Below, in pieces: positions 1 to 8,662 of a stretch of 63,777 nt of DNA (position 1 is the stretch's first letter; each line of letters starts with the position of its first letter). The stretch spans positions 1-63,777 of the IMG/VR virus record IMGVR_UViG_3300025013_000109. One strand, given 5' to 3'. The DNA is from a virus. The notes beneath the pieces are model-generated. The model saw only the letters and a list, made by a program, of their open reading frames with translations. It did no database searches and was not told the origin of the DNA. A program made the translations under genes and the position numbers.

Positions 1-1149
1 ATGAAGACACAGACAGAAAAATTACCCTACAAAGAAGCATTGTTAAATGACCGACAAGGTAAACTAACCAGCCGGTGGTATATCCAGTTCTGGGTTTGGA
101 GCGATGTCGAGAAAAAGACAATTCGCCGTTGGGACTATGCCATTAATAAAGAGATTGGAAAAGACGAAGCGGACACGATCCGCATCCGCAGGGCTTATGC
201 AAAAGCAAGGATTAAGGCGATCAATCAGTTGCTTGAGGAAGGATATCACATCAGCGATAAAGTTGAAGGAAAATCAATTGATTTGACTCTCCGGAAAGGG
301 ATGGAATATGCGCTTAAGATATCTGGGTTAAAGGCTGGCTCTTACAATTCGTATTCATCGTGTATGAATATCTTCCTTGAATGGGCAAAAACAAACGGTC
401 TGGATTCAATTAACCTGGACAAATTTTCCCGTAAAGATGCCTATCAGTATATTGACTGGAGAATAAGCTCCGGGATAAAAGGTAGTACTATTAATAATGA
501 TGTAAGTTATATCAAGCGGCTCTGGAGCATTCTTAAAAAGCGGGAGATAATTGTAAAAAATCCATTTTCAGAACTCGAAAAACAAAAGGAAGAGCGAAGC
601 CTTCGAAATCTAGCGTATACTGATTCTGAAATTGAATTATTAAAAAATGAAATATCTGTGTCAGATCCTGAGCTTTGGAGTTTTATTCAGATCATTTATA
701 ATTCGTTCATGCGTCCGAATGAAATCAGGCAATTAAAAGTATCTGATATCAGGCTTTCTGATCGAATGATTTATATCGATGCTTCGATATCGAAAAATAA
801 TAAAAGCGAATTTGTAACCATCCCAGATTCATTGATCGATTCAATAATTAACCTGGTTCAATTTAAAAATTCAGGTGACTGGCTTTTCCCTGGCAAAAGA
901 ACATGCATTTCGAAAAACAGGATGAACGACCGGCACCGGCCATTTTTGCAGAAACACAATTTTTCTGAAGATCACACTTTATATAGTTGGAAGCATACCG
1001 GGGTTGTCAGGGCATATAAAGCCGGGGTTGATCTGAAACGGATACAGCTCCAGTGTAGGCATCATTCAATTGCACAAACTGATACTTATCTGAAGAGCAT
1101 GGGTTTGTACGAAAACTTAGAGATCAAGTTAAAAATGCCTCCGCTTTAA
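1..1149 (+). CDS. int: Tyrosine recombinase (phage integrase)
   Basis: Site-specific recombinase expected to integrate and excise the phage between attP and attB. The N-terminal half (about residues 90-200) is a helical SAM-like core-binding domain and the C-terminal half is the catalytic domain. The box I arginine is R238 in FMRPNEIRQL. Box II appears as WKHTGVVRAY, with K331-H332 where many families have R-H. HH at 354-355 and the nucleophile Y363 (DTYLKS) complete the site. This arrangement is familiar in Bacteroidota phage and conjugative-element integrases. It is the only convincing + strand gene. The ATG is base 1, so its promoter and probably attP lie outside the window. Confidence 0.95.
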   Translation: MKTQTEKLPYKEALLNDRQGKLTSRWYIQFWVWSDVEKKTIRRWDYAINKEIGKDEADTIRIRRAYAKARIKAINQLLEEGYHISDKVEGKSIDLTLRKGMEYALKISGLKAGSYNSYSSCMNIFLEWAKTNGLDSINLDKFSRKDAYQYIDWRISSGIKGSTINNDVSYIKRLWSILKKREIIVKNPFSELEKQKEERSLRNLAYTDSEIELLKNEISVSDPELWSFIQIIYNSFMRPNEIRQLKVSDIRLSDRMIYIDASISKNNKSEFVTIPDSLIDSIINLVQFKNSGDWLFPGKRTCISKNRMNDRHRPFLQKHNFSEDHTLYSWKHTGVVRAYKAGVDLKRIQLQCRHHSIAQTDTYLKSMGLYENLEIKLKMPPL

Positions 1150-1150
1150 A

Positions 1151-1183
1151 ACAAAAACCCCCGGACAACTCGTGACCGGGGGG
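1151..1183 (-). terminator. Intrinsic terminator of the leftward late transcript
   Basis: A 7-bp GC stem (CCCCCGG at 1158-1164 with CCGGGGG at 1176-1182) lies between the converging ends of the integrase and the last leftward gene. The U-tract (TTTTTGTTTT) follows only in the - strand reading. It therefore most likely stops the late transcript before it runs antisense into the integrase. On the + strand no U-tract follows. Confidence 0.75.
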
Positions 1184-1211
1184 AACCAATAAATCTATTA
1201 ACCTAACTAAC

Positions 1212-1628
1212 CTAAACCGAAGTGTCAGCCCTGATCCTAACCGGGTGTACTGACACAATATTTCGTTGTATGAAGTTCTGACTTTGACGCATCGAGTATC
1301 TGCACAATCGTAAGTCAGTTTTACAATACTGGGTAAAATTGAGCTTTGTCACTTTTTGATTAATTAGATTAGTAGGCTGAGCAACAAGATTCAATACCTG
1401 TACTTCAACACCACCTCCTTTCCTGCAAACCAGTGGCGATTGAGTATTTACATTGCCGATCTGGCTGAAGATGTAGTTATCCTGAACCATTGCTGAAGCG
1501 GGAGCTACAAATTGATGATCGACTACAAAACAAACCTGATCGGAGTTTGCAGCCCGTGCCTGTTCGCCAGGCGGCCACACAACCAACATCCCGATCGCAA
1601 AAATGCAAAGTGCAATGAATCGTTTCAT
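1212..1628 (-). CDS. Small exported protein of unknown function
   Basis: 138 aa with an N-terminal signal peptide (MKRFIALCIFAIGMLVVWPPG, then cleavage near ARA-ANS), so probably secreted or periplasmic. The rest contains four cysteines and no family I recognise. It is the last leftward gene and has its own late-type promoter (1663-1698). That suggests expression with lysis and tail genes, possibly in lysis or host-surface modification. That role is inferred from position only. Confidence 0.75.
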   Translation of the reverse strand: MKRFIALCIFAIGMLVVWPPGEQARAANSDQVCFVVDHQFVAPASAMVQDNYIFSQIGNVNTQSPLVCRKGGGVEVQVLNLVAQPTNLINQKVTKLNFTQYCKTDLRLCRYSMRQSQNFIQRNIVSVHPVRIRADTSV

Positions 1629-1662
1629 GAGATGAAATTTTAATGATTAATAAATTGAAAAT

Positions 1663-1698
1663 CAAATTTTCTAAATATTTTATACAGGAGAAAGGACA
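1663..1698 (-). promoter_or_regulatory. Late-type promoter P-L1
   Basis: Reading the - strand: TGTCCTTT (1698-1691), exactly 20 nt, then AAAATTTG (1670-1663), about 35 nt before the ATG at 1628. It belongs to a family of ten such sites in this window. The second box fits the Bacteroidota -7 element TAnnTTTG. The first replaces the usual -33 TTTG. Confidence 0.75.
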
Positions 1699-1726
1699 GG
1701 TTCGACAGGCTCACCTAACGATGCCA

Positions 1727-1963
1727 TCATCCTGCGTCCGCCTCGGGCCAGCACCACCGGCAACCGTTATAACCATTGTTTTTAATCAGTTTCAGCGCCT
1801 TTCGTTTGGTGATGTGTTCGCTGGTTTTGCCCGAAATGTGGTTCAGGTGACAGTTGCGGTGCTTTTCGGTAACGCGGTGGATCTCTTTGCTGCGGTGGTT
1901 AACCAGGTAACCAAACCCGAAAATGATCAGTAAAAATTCTTTAAGGCTGATTTCTGTTTCCAT
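1727..1963 (-). CDS. Small protein with one hydrophobic segment
   Basis: 78 aa. A hydrophobic stretch (about residues 10-22, LLIIFGFGYLV) precedes a His- and Cys-containing basic tail. It starts 6 nt after the stop of the preceding coiled-coil membrane protein, consistent with the same lysis operon. No recognised family. It could be a second spanin-type component, but nothing in the sequence shows that. Confidence 0.5.
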   Translation of the reverse strand: METEISLKEFLLIIFGFGYLVNHRSKEIHRVTEKHRNCHLNHISGKTSEHITKRKALKLIKNNGYNGCRWCWPEADAG

Positions 1964-1969
1964 AATGGT

Positions 1970-2572
1970 TTATTTTTTTATAAAGTTTATTTGGGTAAAA
2001 GTCCCCTCGCCACAATCGTTGAAAAGCCGGTATTTTTCGGGGCGGATGGTCCAGAATAAGAATCTTTTCTTTTTCGTTACCACTAATTGATGTGAATTGG
2101 TTGCGGTCTTTTCAGTGATTTCGAGTTTGCTGTTTTGGTCGTTTGACAAAATTTGTCCTTTCATGCCCCAGCAACCGTTGTTTGTTGAAACCGGAATCTT
2201 AAAGCTTTTATCTGGCTGCTGAATTGCCGGTAAATAAACTATCTTTTCAATAACCGTATCCTTATAAACCGTATTAATAACGGTTGCACCCCTGACCGTT
2301 TTGGGCTTGATTTTGACAGCCGCGAACAAGGAGTCAAGTTTAGCCTTATCCCTGGTCTGCATCTGCTGGTATTCGCCCAGCGTGACGTTTAATACAGCGT
2401 TGGTTTGGGTAACCTGCATAAAGTTCTCTTCTATCCGGTTCCGGTCGTGTTTCAGGTAGTCGTTCTGGTTGAAAAGATAAGCTACAATTGCAAATAGTAA
2501 CACTACTGCAACTGCCAACAACTTGATTAAATTGCCTTTAATCCAAAAGAGGGCAGCTTTTAGGAGTTTCAT
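1970..2572 (-). CDS. Membrane-anchored coiled-coil protein, spanin-like
   Basis: 200 aa. A single N-terminal transmembrane helix (about residues 16-33, LIKLLAVAVVLLFAIVAYLF) is followed by a charged helical segment (about 35-90) and a beta-rich C-terminal part ending in FINFIKK-like sequence. This topology (cytoplasmic N-tail, TM helix, periplasmic coiled coil) is that of an inner-membrane spanin. It overlaps the preceding holin-like gene by 4 nt and sits in the endolysin/holin cluster. The spanin role is inferred. The membrane topology is visible. Confidence 0.6.
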   Translation of the reverse strand: MKLLKAALFWIKGNLIKLLAVAVVLLFAIVAYLFNQNDYLKHDRNRIEENFMQVTQTNAVLNVTLGEYQQMQTRDKAKLDSLFAAVKIKPKTVRGATVINTVYKDTVIEKIVYLPAIQQPDKSFKIPVSTNNGCWGMKGQILSNDQNSKLEITEKTATNSHQLVVTKKKRFLFWTIRPEKYRLFNDCGEGTFTQINFIKK

Positions 2573-2940
2573 TCTGTGGTGGTTTTAGTTGATGTGCTTT
2601 CTGTTTCTATTGTTGATTTTATTCCGGCTTTTGTTTCGGCAAACTTTTGCAATGCCTTGGGCGCAAATACGGCTAATCCAAAAAATCCGAAAATAGTCCA
2701 GTTGATTACCTCCAACTGGTTCAGGAGTGTAATAAATGTTTGTTGCGATATAGCGGGTTCGGGCGTAATGCTTACCATTTTAGAAAGTACGTAAAAATGG
2801 TACTCGTAAGAGGCGCAAAAATAAATGGTTGTTAATACCCAAAACGCGAACGCCCACGATCCTGATTTTCGGGTCCAACTGTCGGCAATCATACCGTTTG
2901 GTTGTAGTTCCTGATAGGTTCCAATGTCTGACTTTTTCAT
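2569..2940 (-). CDS. Small membrane protein with two TM helices, holin-like
   Basis: 123 aa with two hydrophobic segments (about residues 28-52 and 78-98) and a polar Ser/Thr/Glu-rich C-terminus. It lies between the M15 endolysin cassette and the spanin-like gene, and overlaps the latter by 4 nt. A holin or antiholin accessory role is plausible. A second holin-family protein lies at 4248-4694. Confidence 0.55.
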   Translation of the reverse strand: MKKSDIGTYQELQPNGMIADSWTRKSGSWAFAFWVLTTIYFCASYEYHFYVLSKMVSITPEPAISQQTFITLLNQLEVINWTIFGFFGLAVFAPKALQKFAETKAGIKSTIETESTSTKTTTE

Positions 2941-2944
2941 ATTT

Positions 2945-3070
2945 TTATAATTTAGCTAATGCATGCGAAACGGCCCACCAGATGGCTTCTTCTTTCAGGT
3001 AAAATAAATGGACGGCCTTCATCCACCCTTTCTTTTTTTCCCTTTTCTCTTTTCTATTTGTGGTTTTCAT
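2945..3070 (-). CDS. 41-aa basic small protein
   Basis: Small open frame beginning MKTTNRKEKREKKKGWMK and ending HALAKL. The N-terminus is very basic and the second half is a Trp-rich amphipathic or hydrophobic helix (VHLFYLKEEAIWWAV). Its ATG overlaps the stop codon of the M15 peptidase gene (ATGA at 3070-3067), a typical translational coupling, and it ends just before the next gene. Overlap plus strand consistency support a real gene. Its function is unknown; a small lysis accessory is possible. Confidence 0.55.
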   Translation of the reverse strand: MKTTNRKEKREKKKGWMKAVHLFYLKEEAIWWAVSHALAKL

Positions 3071-3489
3071 GGCCGTACAATTAAAAGTTCGTTTCCGGTA
3101 CAGAACCTGACATCGCTATGCACCCAGCTTACGCCGTCTTCGATGCAGGTGATACCCAATTCGTGCCAGTGTTCCTGGATATATTTCCGGACTTCTTCGG
3201 CTGGCACCGAAAATAGTTTGTCGGAAGCGCGGCCAAACGAATGCTGACTGGTTGGTGAGTAATCGGGGCTTTCTGGTGTGCGCAATCCCGACCAGTTGCG
3301 CTGACCACCGTTCCACCAGTTGTTGATCGTAACAGAACCGAACACCTCGCGTAGTTTCTGATCAGCTTCAATTAATCGGTTATCCAACAACCCGATTAAA
3401 ATGTGCGGTTTATCCTGATATTTCAGGTACAAGTCTTTTGGAATATATTCGTCCAAATACAGCTTAGCAGTAAGGTTGATGCGTTGCAT
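3067..3489 (-). CDS. M15-family peptidase, phage endolysin
   Basis: 140 aa, the length of a single peptidase_M15 domain. The zinc-site signature is visible: SQHSFGRASD (His and Asp ligands, about residues 80-90) and SWVHSDVR near residue 123 (third His). The family cleaves D-Ala or L-Ala-D-Glu bonds in peptidoglycan cross-links. It lies in the lysis cassette with holin and spanin candidates and has no signal peptide, so export would depend on the holin. Confidence 0.82.
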   Translation of the reverse strand: MQRINLTAKLYLDEYIPKDLYLKYQDKPHILIGLLDNRLIEADQKLREVFGSVTINNWWNGGQRNWSGLRTPESPDYSPTSQHSFGRASDKLFSVPAEEVRKYIQEHWHELGITCIEDGVSWVHSDVRFCTGNELLIVRP

Positions 3490-3501
3490 GGTTTTAAAGT
3501 T

Positions 3502-3735
3502 TTATTTACTTCGTTCTTGCTCATTATAATCGGGTAAATTATCCCAATTCCTTAATAAATTTATGTCGTCACAAGGATGCATCCCGTCTTTACTTTTTAG
3601 TTTTTTGCCTATCAGTCGCTCTATTGTACCCCTTTTAAGCTTTTTGATTTCCCAATAACACGCTGGCGCATTTTTATAGGTAAATTTTAACGCTAGTTCA
3701 TCGTGGTGTGTTGCTCCAACAAATAAATCTGCCAT
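3502..3735 (-). CDS. Hypothetical protein in lysis cassette
   Basis: 77 aa, basic, without signal peptide or TM segment. Its start codon overlaps the end of the exported protein gene at 3735. That overlap and its place between the exported protein and the endolysin support a real gene. I recognise no family. Confidence 0.55.
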   Translation of the reverse strand: MADLFVGATHHDELALKFTYKNAPACYWEIKKLKRGTIERLIGKKLKSKDGMHPCDDINLLRNWDNLPDYNEQERSK

Positions 3736-4235
3736 TACTCTACCAGTTTAATCCTGTATGTAAGACTGATGGTCTCGTACTTATAGTAATCGAGGTTGCC
3801 CAACATCCAATGTTCGTAAAAATCTTTTACCGTTGCGCGGCGCTGGCGTACTAAACAGATTTTCGGACGCAAAAAAAACACGCGGTTAGGAACTGTGATC
3901 GTGTAGGGCTGTATCCGGGTGTTCAGCGAGTTTTCCTTGTAATCTTTACACTTACAAAAATACCAGATGGTGTCAATGGGTTCGTTCCAGAAGTAATACC
4001 GGTCGCCCGCATGGTAGGTTGTGCCGTTCGTGGTGGTAAAGTCGGTCTTTATCTCGGTTACATGCTCGAAACCGCGGCTTCCGGGCTGCTGAATGGTATC
4101 AGGTACCATGGTGCGGCAATAGGCCGAGTATAAGAGCCATTGCGCCTGGTCGGCCTTGCGTACCCGTGTGGGTATTTGAGCGGTAACCGCACTAAAAAAC
4201 AAAAACGCGATGAGTAATAAGAGTAGGTTTTTCAT
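3735..4235 (-). CDS. Exported protein of unknown function
   Basis: 166 aa with a clear signal peptide (MKNLLLLLIAFLFFSAVTAQ, cleavage predicted near residue 19). The mature part is Tyr/Trp-rich with two cysteines close together (FCKCKDY). It is downstream of the holin at 4248-4694 and within the lysis cassette. A periplasmic role at lysis is inferred from context only. Confidence 0.65.
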   Translation of the reverse strand: MKNLLLLLIAFLFFSAVTAQIPTRVRKADQAQWLLYSAYCRTMVPDTIQQPGSRGFEHVTEIKTDFTTTNGTTYHAGDRYYFWNEPIDTIWYFCKCKDYKENSLNTRIQPYTITVPNRVFFLRPKICLVRQRRATVKDFYEHWMLGNLDYYKYETISLTYRIKLVE

Positions 4236-4247
4236 ATCGTTACGATT

Positions 4248-4694
4248 TTAGGTTATATCAGCGCCGGTTTCTTTCTCAATTTTCTTTTTAAAAATGTTTT
4301 CAAGCCCCTGAAACCCTTGCCATTTGGTTATTTTGTATCCATTTTTTCCGATACTGAAAATTAGTACTCCGGCGATGAACCAGCCTATCAGGTTGTAAGT
4401 TTGCAGAAATGACTGGTTGAAAACATCGTCCCACATATAGGCCATCATGATTAACAGGATCGATATCAACATCCGCGGCATGGTCGTTCGCCAGACTATG
4501 CGGGTACTGAACTTTTCGCCGCGCAATTTGCGGGCCGCCCAATAGCCCATCAATACATCGAGAAAAAAAAGTAGTACTATAAAATTGACCATATCCTTGA
4601 TTGGCAGAAAATAGCCGATGATTGTTCCCAATATTCCGCAGAGAAGTTCCCAGATGCCTTTTACAAGATTTGGGAAGGTTAAGTATTCGTCCAT
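4248..4694 (-). CDS. Phage holin family protein
   Basis: 148 aa. At least three hydrophobic helices are visible (about residues 12-30, 36-52, 72-90, with a fourth near 104-118), separated by a basic loop (AARKLRGEKFSTRIVWR). This pattern and length fit the Phage_holin_4 family that forms inner-membrane lesions timing lysis. It has its own late-type promoter (4708-4743), so the lysis cassette can be switched on with the virion genes. The C-terminus is a basic amphipathic tail. Confidence 0.75.
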   Translation of the reverse strand: MDEYLTFPNLVKGIWELLCGILGTIIGYFLPIKDMVNFIVLLFFLDVLMGYWAARKLRGEKFSTRIVWRTTMPRMLISILLIMMAYMWDDVFNQSFLQTYNLIGWFIAGVLIFSIGKNGYKITKWQGFQGLENIFKKKIEKETGADIT

Positions 4695-4707
4695 AGCGTT
4701 TTGATTT

Positions 4708-4743
4708 CAAAGATGGGGCGAAAGCGTATTTAACGAAAGGACA
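4708..4743 (-). promoter_or_regulatory. Late-type promoter P-L2 (lysis cassette)
   Basis: Reading the - strand: TGTCCTTT (4743-4736), 20 nt, CATCTTTG (4715-4708), 14 nt from the ATG at 4694. The short leader argues that this promoter serves the holin directly. Confidence 0.75.
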
Positions 4744-4745
4744 AC

Positions 4746-5240
4746 TTATGAGTTGATAACCGCCCATTTAATCCACACTGTCTCGCTGGCTTCGCCTTCA
4801 ACTACGCATTTATACATAAACCCTTCGTAATAGCTTTCCTCGCCCAGGATTCCGGCATCTATTCCGGTTATTTTTTCGCCTTCTCCAAACTGTGCCGATT
4901 CTCCAGGTTCGCCCTGATCACCAGGATCGCCTTTCAGCTCGTCGCGCTGGTCTTGCGTAAAATCCTGCCACAGGAAGGGGTTTCCCTGTTCGCCCTGATC
5001 TCCGGTTGCACCCGGTTCACCCTGGTTGCCCTGTTCTCCCTTATCACCCTTATCGCCTTTCAGCGAAGCGAACCATTCTTCTTTAGTACCTTCAAAACCT
5101 CCATTCACCATCGCGTCCATATACGCCGAAAGACCCGCAACCGCCTGATTGACCTCAATAGTTACATTTTCGACCTGCTCATTAACTTCGAGGTTAACTG
5201 CAACCGGAAACTCGTTGATAATGATCTGAACTACGTCCAT
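4746..5240 (-). CDS. Collagen-like tail/fibre protein
   Basis: 164 aa. An N-terminal segment rich in V/N/E (residues 1-45) is followed by two runs of collagen Gly-X-Y triplets (GDKGDKGEQGNQGEPG at about 61-85 and GDPGDQGEPGES at about 104-115), separated by a short acidic linker. The C-terminal domain of about 45 residues contains one Cys. Gly-X-Y repeats form trimeric triple helices in phage fibres. Overlaps the upstream gene by one base at 5240, in an operon driven from 5652-5687. Confidence 0.7.
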   Translation of the reverse strand: MDVVQIIINEFPVAVNLEVNEQVENVTIEVNQAVAGLSAYMDAMVNGGFEGTKEEWFASLKGDKGDKGEQGNQGEPGATGDQGEQGNPFLWQDFTQDQRDELKGDPGDQGEPGESAQFGEGEKITGIDAGILGEESYYEGFMYKCVVEGEASETVWIKWAVINS

Positions 5241-5572
5241 TATATCGAGGTTATTACGGGTTTAATGGTCCATTTTCCGCCGATGTATGTTTTGTTCCGC
5301 CCATCAATGAAAATAATTTTCAAGTCCCACTGATACGTTCCAGGTGCAAGTTTCACCAGTTGCTGCGGCACTGTAATGGTCCAGGGTTGGTTGATAACAA
5401 GCGTTCCGTCGCTGGTCTTGAATTCTTTCAGTACCGGCGACCCTACCGATGCGCGTACCTGTATTTTTACCGCGGCATAGGCCAGGCTGTACGCATCTTC
5501 GTTGGGCAGGATAAACTCAACGCCTTCGAAGGTGTTGTTCGAGTTATGGTCAGCTAAATTGTAGTTTTGCAT
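5240..5572 (-). CDS. Probable baseplate or fibre adaptor, beta-sandwich
   Basis: 110 aa, predominantly beta, with the pattern LAPGTYQWDLKIIFIDGRNKTYIGGKWTI typical in layout of the N-terminal domain of BppU-type baseplate proteins that present fibres. It precedes the collagen-like gene in the same operon. The assignment is by resemblance and position. It has no signal peptide. Confidence 0.5.
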   Translation of the reverse strand: MQNYNLADHNSNNTFEGVEFILPNEDAYSLAYAAVKIQVRASVGSPVLKEFKTSDGTLVINQPWTITVPQQLVKLAPGTYQWDLKIIFIDGRNKTYIGGKWTIKPVITSI

Positions 5573-5587
5573 GTGCGTTGCGTATTT

Positions 5588-5629
5588 CGGGTTACGGGTT
5601 ACGGGTTACGGGTTACGGGTTACGGGTTG
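5588..5629. repeat. Heptamer tandem repeat (CGGGTTA)n
   Basis: Five exact CGGGTTA units plus one variant (CGGGTTG) in tandem, lying in the leader between promoter 5652-5687 and the ATG at 5572. Shorter, degenerate runs of the same heptamer occur near 31505-31535, 36425-36465 and 56272-56285. This type of repeat is frequent between genes in Bacteroidota genomes. Confidence 0.9.
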
Positions 5630-5651
5630 CCTTCGGAACTGTTTACTGAAT

Positions 5652-5687
5652 CGAAGATAGGGAAGACGGGAAAAGGGAGAAAGGACA
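5652..5687 (-). promoter_or_regulatory. Late-type promoter P-L3
   Basis: Reading the - strand: TGTCCTTT (5687-5680), 20 nt, TATCTTCG (5659-5652). The leader to the ATG at 5572 is about 80 nt and contains the heptamer array. Confidence 0.75.
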
Positions 5688-5689
5688 GA

Positions 5690-5848
5690 AAATTTAAGCC
5701 CGAAGGGTTGTAATGATTATAGAAAAACGATCGAATAAGCCGGGTTAAACCCCGAAGGGGTGGTATAATCCGGGCATGCCTTCGGCATTATTATCCCGTT
5801 CGCTCAGTGCGACAAATTTTCCTCCGTTTGGAGGGGTTAGGGGAGGCT
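5690..5848. repeat. Intergenic palindromic repeats
   Basis: Gene-free stretch holding several short GC palindromes: CCCCGAAGGGG around 5751-5761, TGCCTTCGGCA near 5778, and a CCTCC...GGGGAGG unit near 5820-5850. They resemble dispersed host intergenic repeats also seen at 29630, 41640, 58845 and 58940. Some may serve as terminators of the 5849-8644 gene. None has a long U-tract. Confidence 0.6.
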
Positions 5849-8644
5849 CTAATACAACCACAATTTAGTAAAGAACGCGCTTACGTTCAGGTAGCTCCAC
5901 AGTGCTTCGGGGATTTGTAGTTCGGCATTGTATTTGGCTATTTTGGTATAGCCCGAACTATCGCGCACGCTGATGTAGGCGTATTTGGTGGCATCGAAAC
6001 AAGCTCCACCTGCATTTTTGATTCCGGCAGGGGTGATATGGGTACTGGCCGTGTTGACATCTTTAATAAAAATACAGGCATTATCGTCGGCGTTAATAAA
6101 TAGAATATTGTCGCCCAGCAGGGGTTGCAAGGTCCTTTCTTTTTGGTATGGCGACCCGACAAGCCCGGTGCGGTAATATTGCGCCGTATTCGTTTTTTCG
6201 CAATACAGTCCGTCTTCATTCACTTCGGCGACGTAAAGATGCGTGGCCGTTTCGGCAATCGCAATAAATTCGGCAGCTATATCGGCTACCTGGCTCCACA
6301 TCGTCGAAAGGCTGGCCGTGCGGAATACTTCTCCATCGCGGGTAACGGCATGGTAATAGCCACCATAATATATAAAACCGCGCAGGTGGCCGGTTCCATG
6401 ATCGAACGAGGCGGTTTGCACGGCTTCGCTGCTGACATAATCGGCCCAGACAGCATGATAAGGCTGCGCCCATGCCGCCGATCCGTTTCCGTAGCCGATC
6501 AGCAGTGTTTTGGTTGTTCCGTTGTCAACCAGGCTCACGCCGGTTACATTCATTACCCCAAAAACTGAGATCGTTTTGTACCGGATATTGTCCATATCGC
6601 TCAGGTCGCAAACGTGCAACTGGCCGCTGTTACCGCCAACAAAGAGTAATTTGTCGTCAGGAGAATAAGCTACACAGGTAAATTCCGCGTAATCGGCATC
6701 CGAAAGATTTCCGAATACCGGCATCGGGCGGGTCAAACCCGCGGCATCGACCAAAATAGGCGCACCGTATTCGGTTACCCCAACAAACATGGGGACGAAT
6801 AGCGCTCCACCGGCATGTTCGCCGCCGCCTTCGACAATATCAGGGGCCGCAACAAACACATTATCTTCGTTCTTGAAAACCGTTAACGTGGCATCAACAA
6901 ACTCTGAATTTCCGGCCTCGACCTGCATTTCTTTGATGAAAAACGAACCGTCGTGGTCGAGGTAAGGTTTATATATTTCGTTCAGTACCTTGTAAAAAAT
7001 ATTGCCCGGAAACCTGAAATTAGCTTCAACCGGCAGGGCATTCGCATAAAAGGCAGCCGTGCGGCGGTAACGTCTCGGAACGATGCTTTTCCAGTCGATG
7101 GTTAGCCCACTGGGGGTAGTTACCCCACCTGTATTGTTGCCGTTATAAAACAATAATCGCGGGGAAAAATTTTCCGTGAATTGTGAGAACTGGATGTTAT
7201 TTCCTTTCTGGTAGCCAATGGGATAGCCACTTGTATGCATCCGGAGGGTTGAAAATTTGGTCTGAATTTCTTCCGTATCATCACCTGAAGGATTGTATTT
7301 ATAATCCTGAAGGTCGATGGATATCGGCGCCCACATCAATGCCTCTATCGAATTTCCATCTTCATCATCCGTAGTCTCCTGACGGTATTCGTAGTACATT
7401 TTTTCGGAAGTTACCAGGCGGATTTCACTAATAGCGGGTTCGGCAATGGCAACCAAATCGGCATATACAGTTACCGGGTCCTGAATATCAGCTTCACGGG
7501 AGCTGATATCCGTAAAGTTTTCGTTGAATTCCTGATCGTCAGGATCGTGATCGAATTTGAATTTTAGGATCAGGTTTTGACGTTTACCGGGCAACCAACG
7601 GCTTATCCGGTATTTCGAAAGGTTGAACGACTGCATATCGAACAGGCTTTCCCGGTCAATGTTATCCACGTCGTTGATTCCGGAGAAGTGGAAAAACGTA
7701 TTGGTCAGGTTTTGTACCGACAACAGCAGCTCGTTAAGTTCCAATTTGGGCAATAACTTTTTCAGCATAAACTGATCGGTTAACCAAAGCTGCGACTGGA
7801 TCATTAATCCGGGAATGGTGCCAACGTTGCCGGTTACCAAAGCGTGATAATCAATTTTTGTTATTGATGCAAGGATACTGGGTCCATACGCCCGGCAAAT
7901 GGATGTGTTGTGATATAGGCACAGGGTTTTAAGATCGTCGTTATCCTGAATAAAATAATTACGCATGAAAAATTGATTATCGCGCAGCAACAATTCAATC
8001 AGTTTGTGAAGGAACGGGAACGGGCTTACTACTACCACTCCATTCACACCGGCAGCCGTTAATACTCCTCCTGTTACAGTATAGTTGACCTCGAACCCGA
8101 CCGTATCTTCAAATTTGCGGGTTAATATTTCGCGTTCGGTGGCATTTCCATCCAGATCGGTATAAGGTTCGCGTTTTCCTTTATCTACCCAAAAACCTGC
8201 ATTGTTCAGCCTGATGGTGCAATACAGGTCGGTATCAGGATCGTAATCGGGTTTATTCTCGAATGTGAGTTCACCCAGCAAATTGTGGTCGCCAATAAGT
8301 TTCTCGCGCTGGCTATCGCTAAGTGACCGCAGTTCGCTCTGGATGTACCCGGCGTAACCTTTTTCGGATGCGTTAGTGATGACCAGTGTGCCGTAAATAT
8401 ATAAGTAACCTCTCCAGCGCAATTCGGCCCCTGGAAATTTGCGGTCGTTGCTTTTGGCTATTTTGGCAAAGCGACCCGGAAAACCAAGATAGTTACGGTT
8501 CACATCATTATCGGGTATCGACACATCGAGCGCCAACGGTCCAGGGATCTCGTTAAAACACCAGCACGGGTTTTTATAGAGCAACGGAACCCCGAAACCG
8601 GGATCAAGGATTAACTGGCGCGAGTTGATGGTTAATGTGAACAT
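5849..8644 (-). CDS. Large tail hub/baseplate protein with C-terminal propeller-like domain
   Basis: 931 aa. The N-terminal 600 residues (starting MFTLTINSRQLILDPGFG) look like a Bacteroidota phage tail-hub protein: beta-rich and Trp/Tyr-rich with no signal peptide. From about residue 640 the chain changes to repeated short beta motifs (YSPDDKLLFVGGNSGQLHVCDL and VADIAAEFIAIAETATHLYVAE), typical of a WD/beta-propeller. This may be carbohydrate- or receptor-facing. It follows the distal tail, fibre and LRR genes of the promoter 13634-13669 operon. The hub role is inferred from order and size. Confidence 0.6.
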   Translation of the reverse strand: MFTLTINSRQLILDPGFGVPLLYKNPCWCFNEIPGPLALDVSIPDNDVNRNYLGFPGRFAKIAKSNDRKFPGAELRWRGYLYIYGTLVITNASEKGYAGYIQSELRSLSDSQREKLIGDHNLLGELTFENKPDYDPDTDLYCTIRLNNAGFWVDKGKREPYTDLDGNATEREILTRKFEDTVGFEVNYTVTGGVLTAAGVNGVVVVSPFPFLHKLIELLLRDNQFFMRNYFIQDNDDLKTLCLYHNTSICRAYGPSILASITKIDYHALVTGNVGTIPGLMIQSQLWLTDQFMLKKLLPKLELNELLLSVQNLTNTFFHFSGINDVDNIDRESLFDMQSFNLSKYRISRWLPGKRQNLILKFKFDHDPDDQEFNENFTDISSREADIQDPVTVYADLVAIAEPAISEIRLVTSEKMYYEYRQETTDDEDGNSIEALMWAPISIDLQDYKYNPSGDDTEEIQTKFSTLRMHTSGYPIGYQKGNNIQFSQFTENFSPRLLFYNGNNTGGVTTPSGLTIDWKSIVPRRYRRTAAFYANALPVEANFRFPGNIFYKVLNEIYKPYLDHDGSFFIKEMQVEAGNSEFVDATLTVFKNEDNVFVAAPDIVEGGGEHAGGALFVPMFVGVTEYGAPILVDAAGLTRPMPVFGNLSDADYAEFTCVAYSPDDKLLFVGGNSGQLHVCDLSDMDNIRYKTISVFGVMNVTGVSLVDNGTTKTLLIGYGNGSAAWAQPYHAVWADYVSSEAVQTASFDHGTGHLRGFIYYGGYYHAVTRDGEVFRTASLSTMWSQVADIAAEFIAIAETATHLYVAEVNEDGLYCEKTNTAQYYRTGLVGSPYQKERTLQPLLGDNILFINADDNACIFIKDVNTASTHITPAGIKNAGGACFDATKYAYISVRDSSGYTKIAKYNAELQIPEALWSYLNVSAFFTKLWLY

Positions 8645-8662
8645 CTTGCAAAATTTTAATGT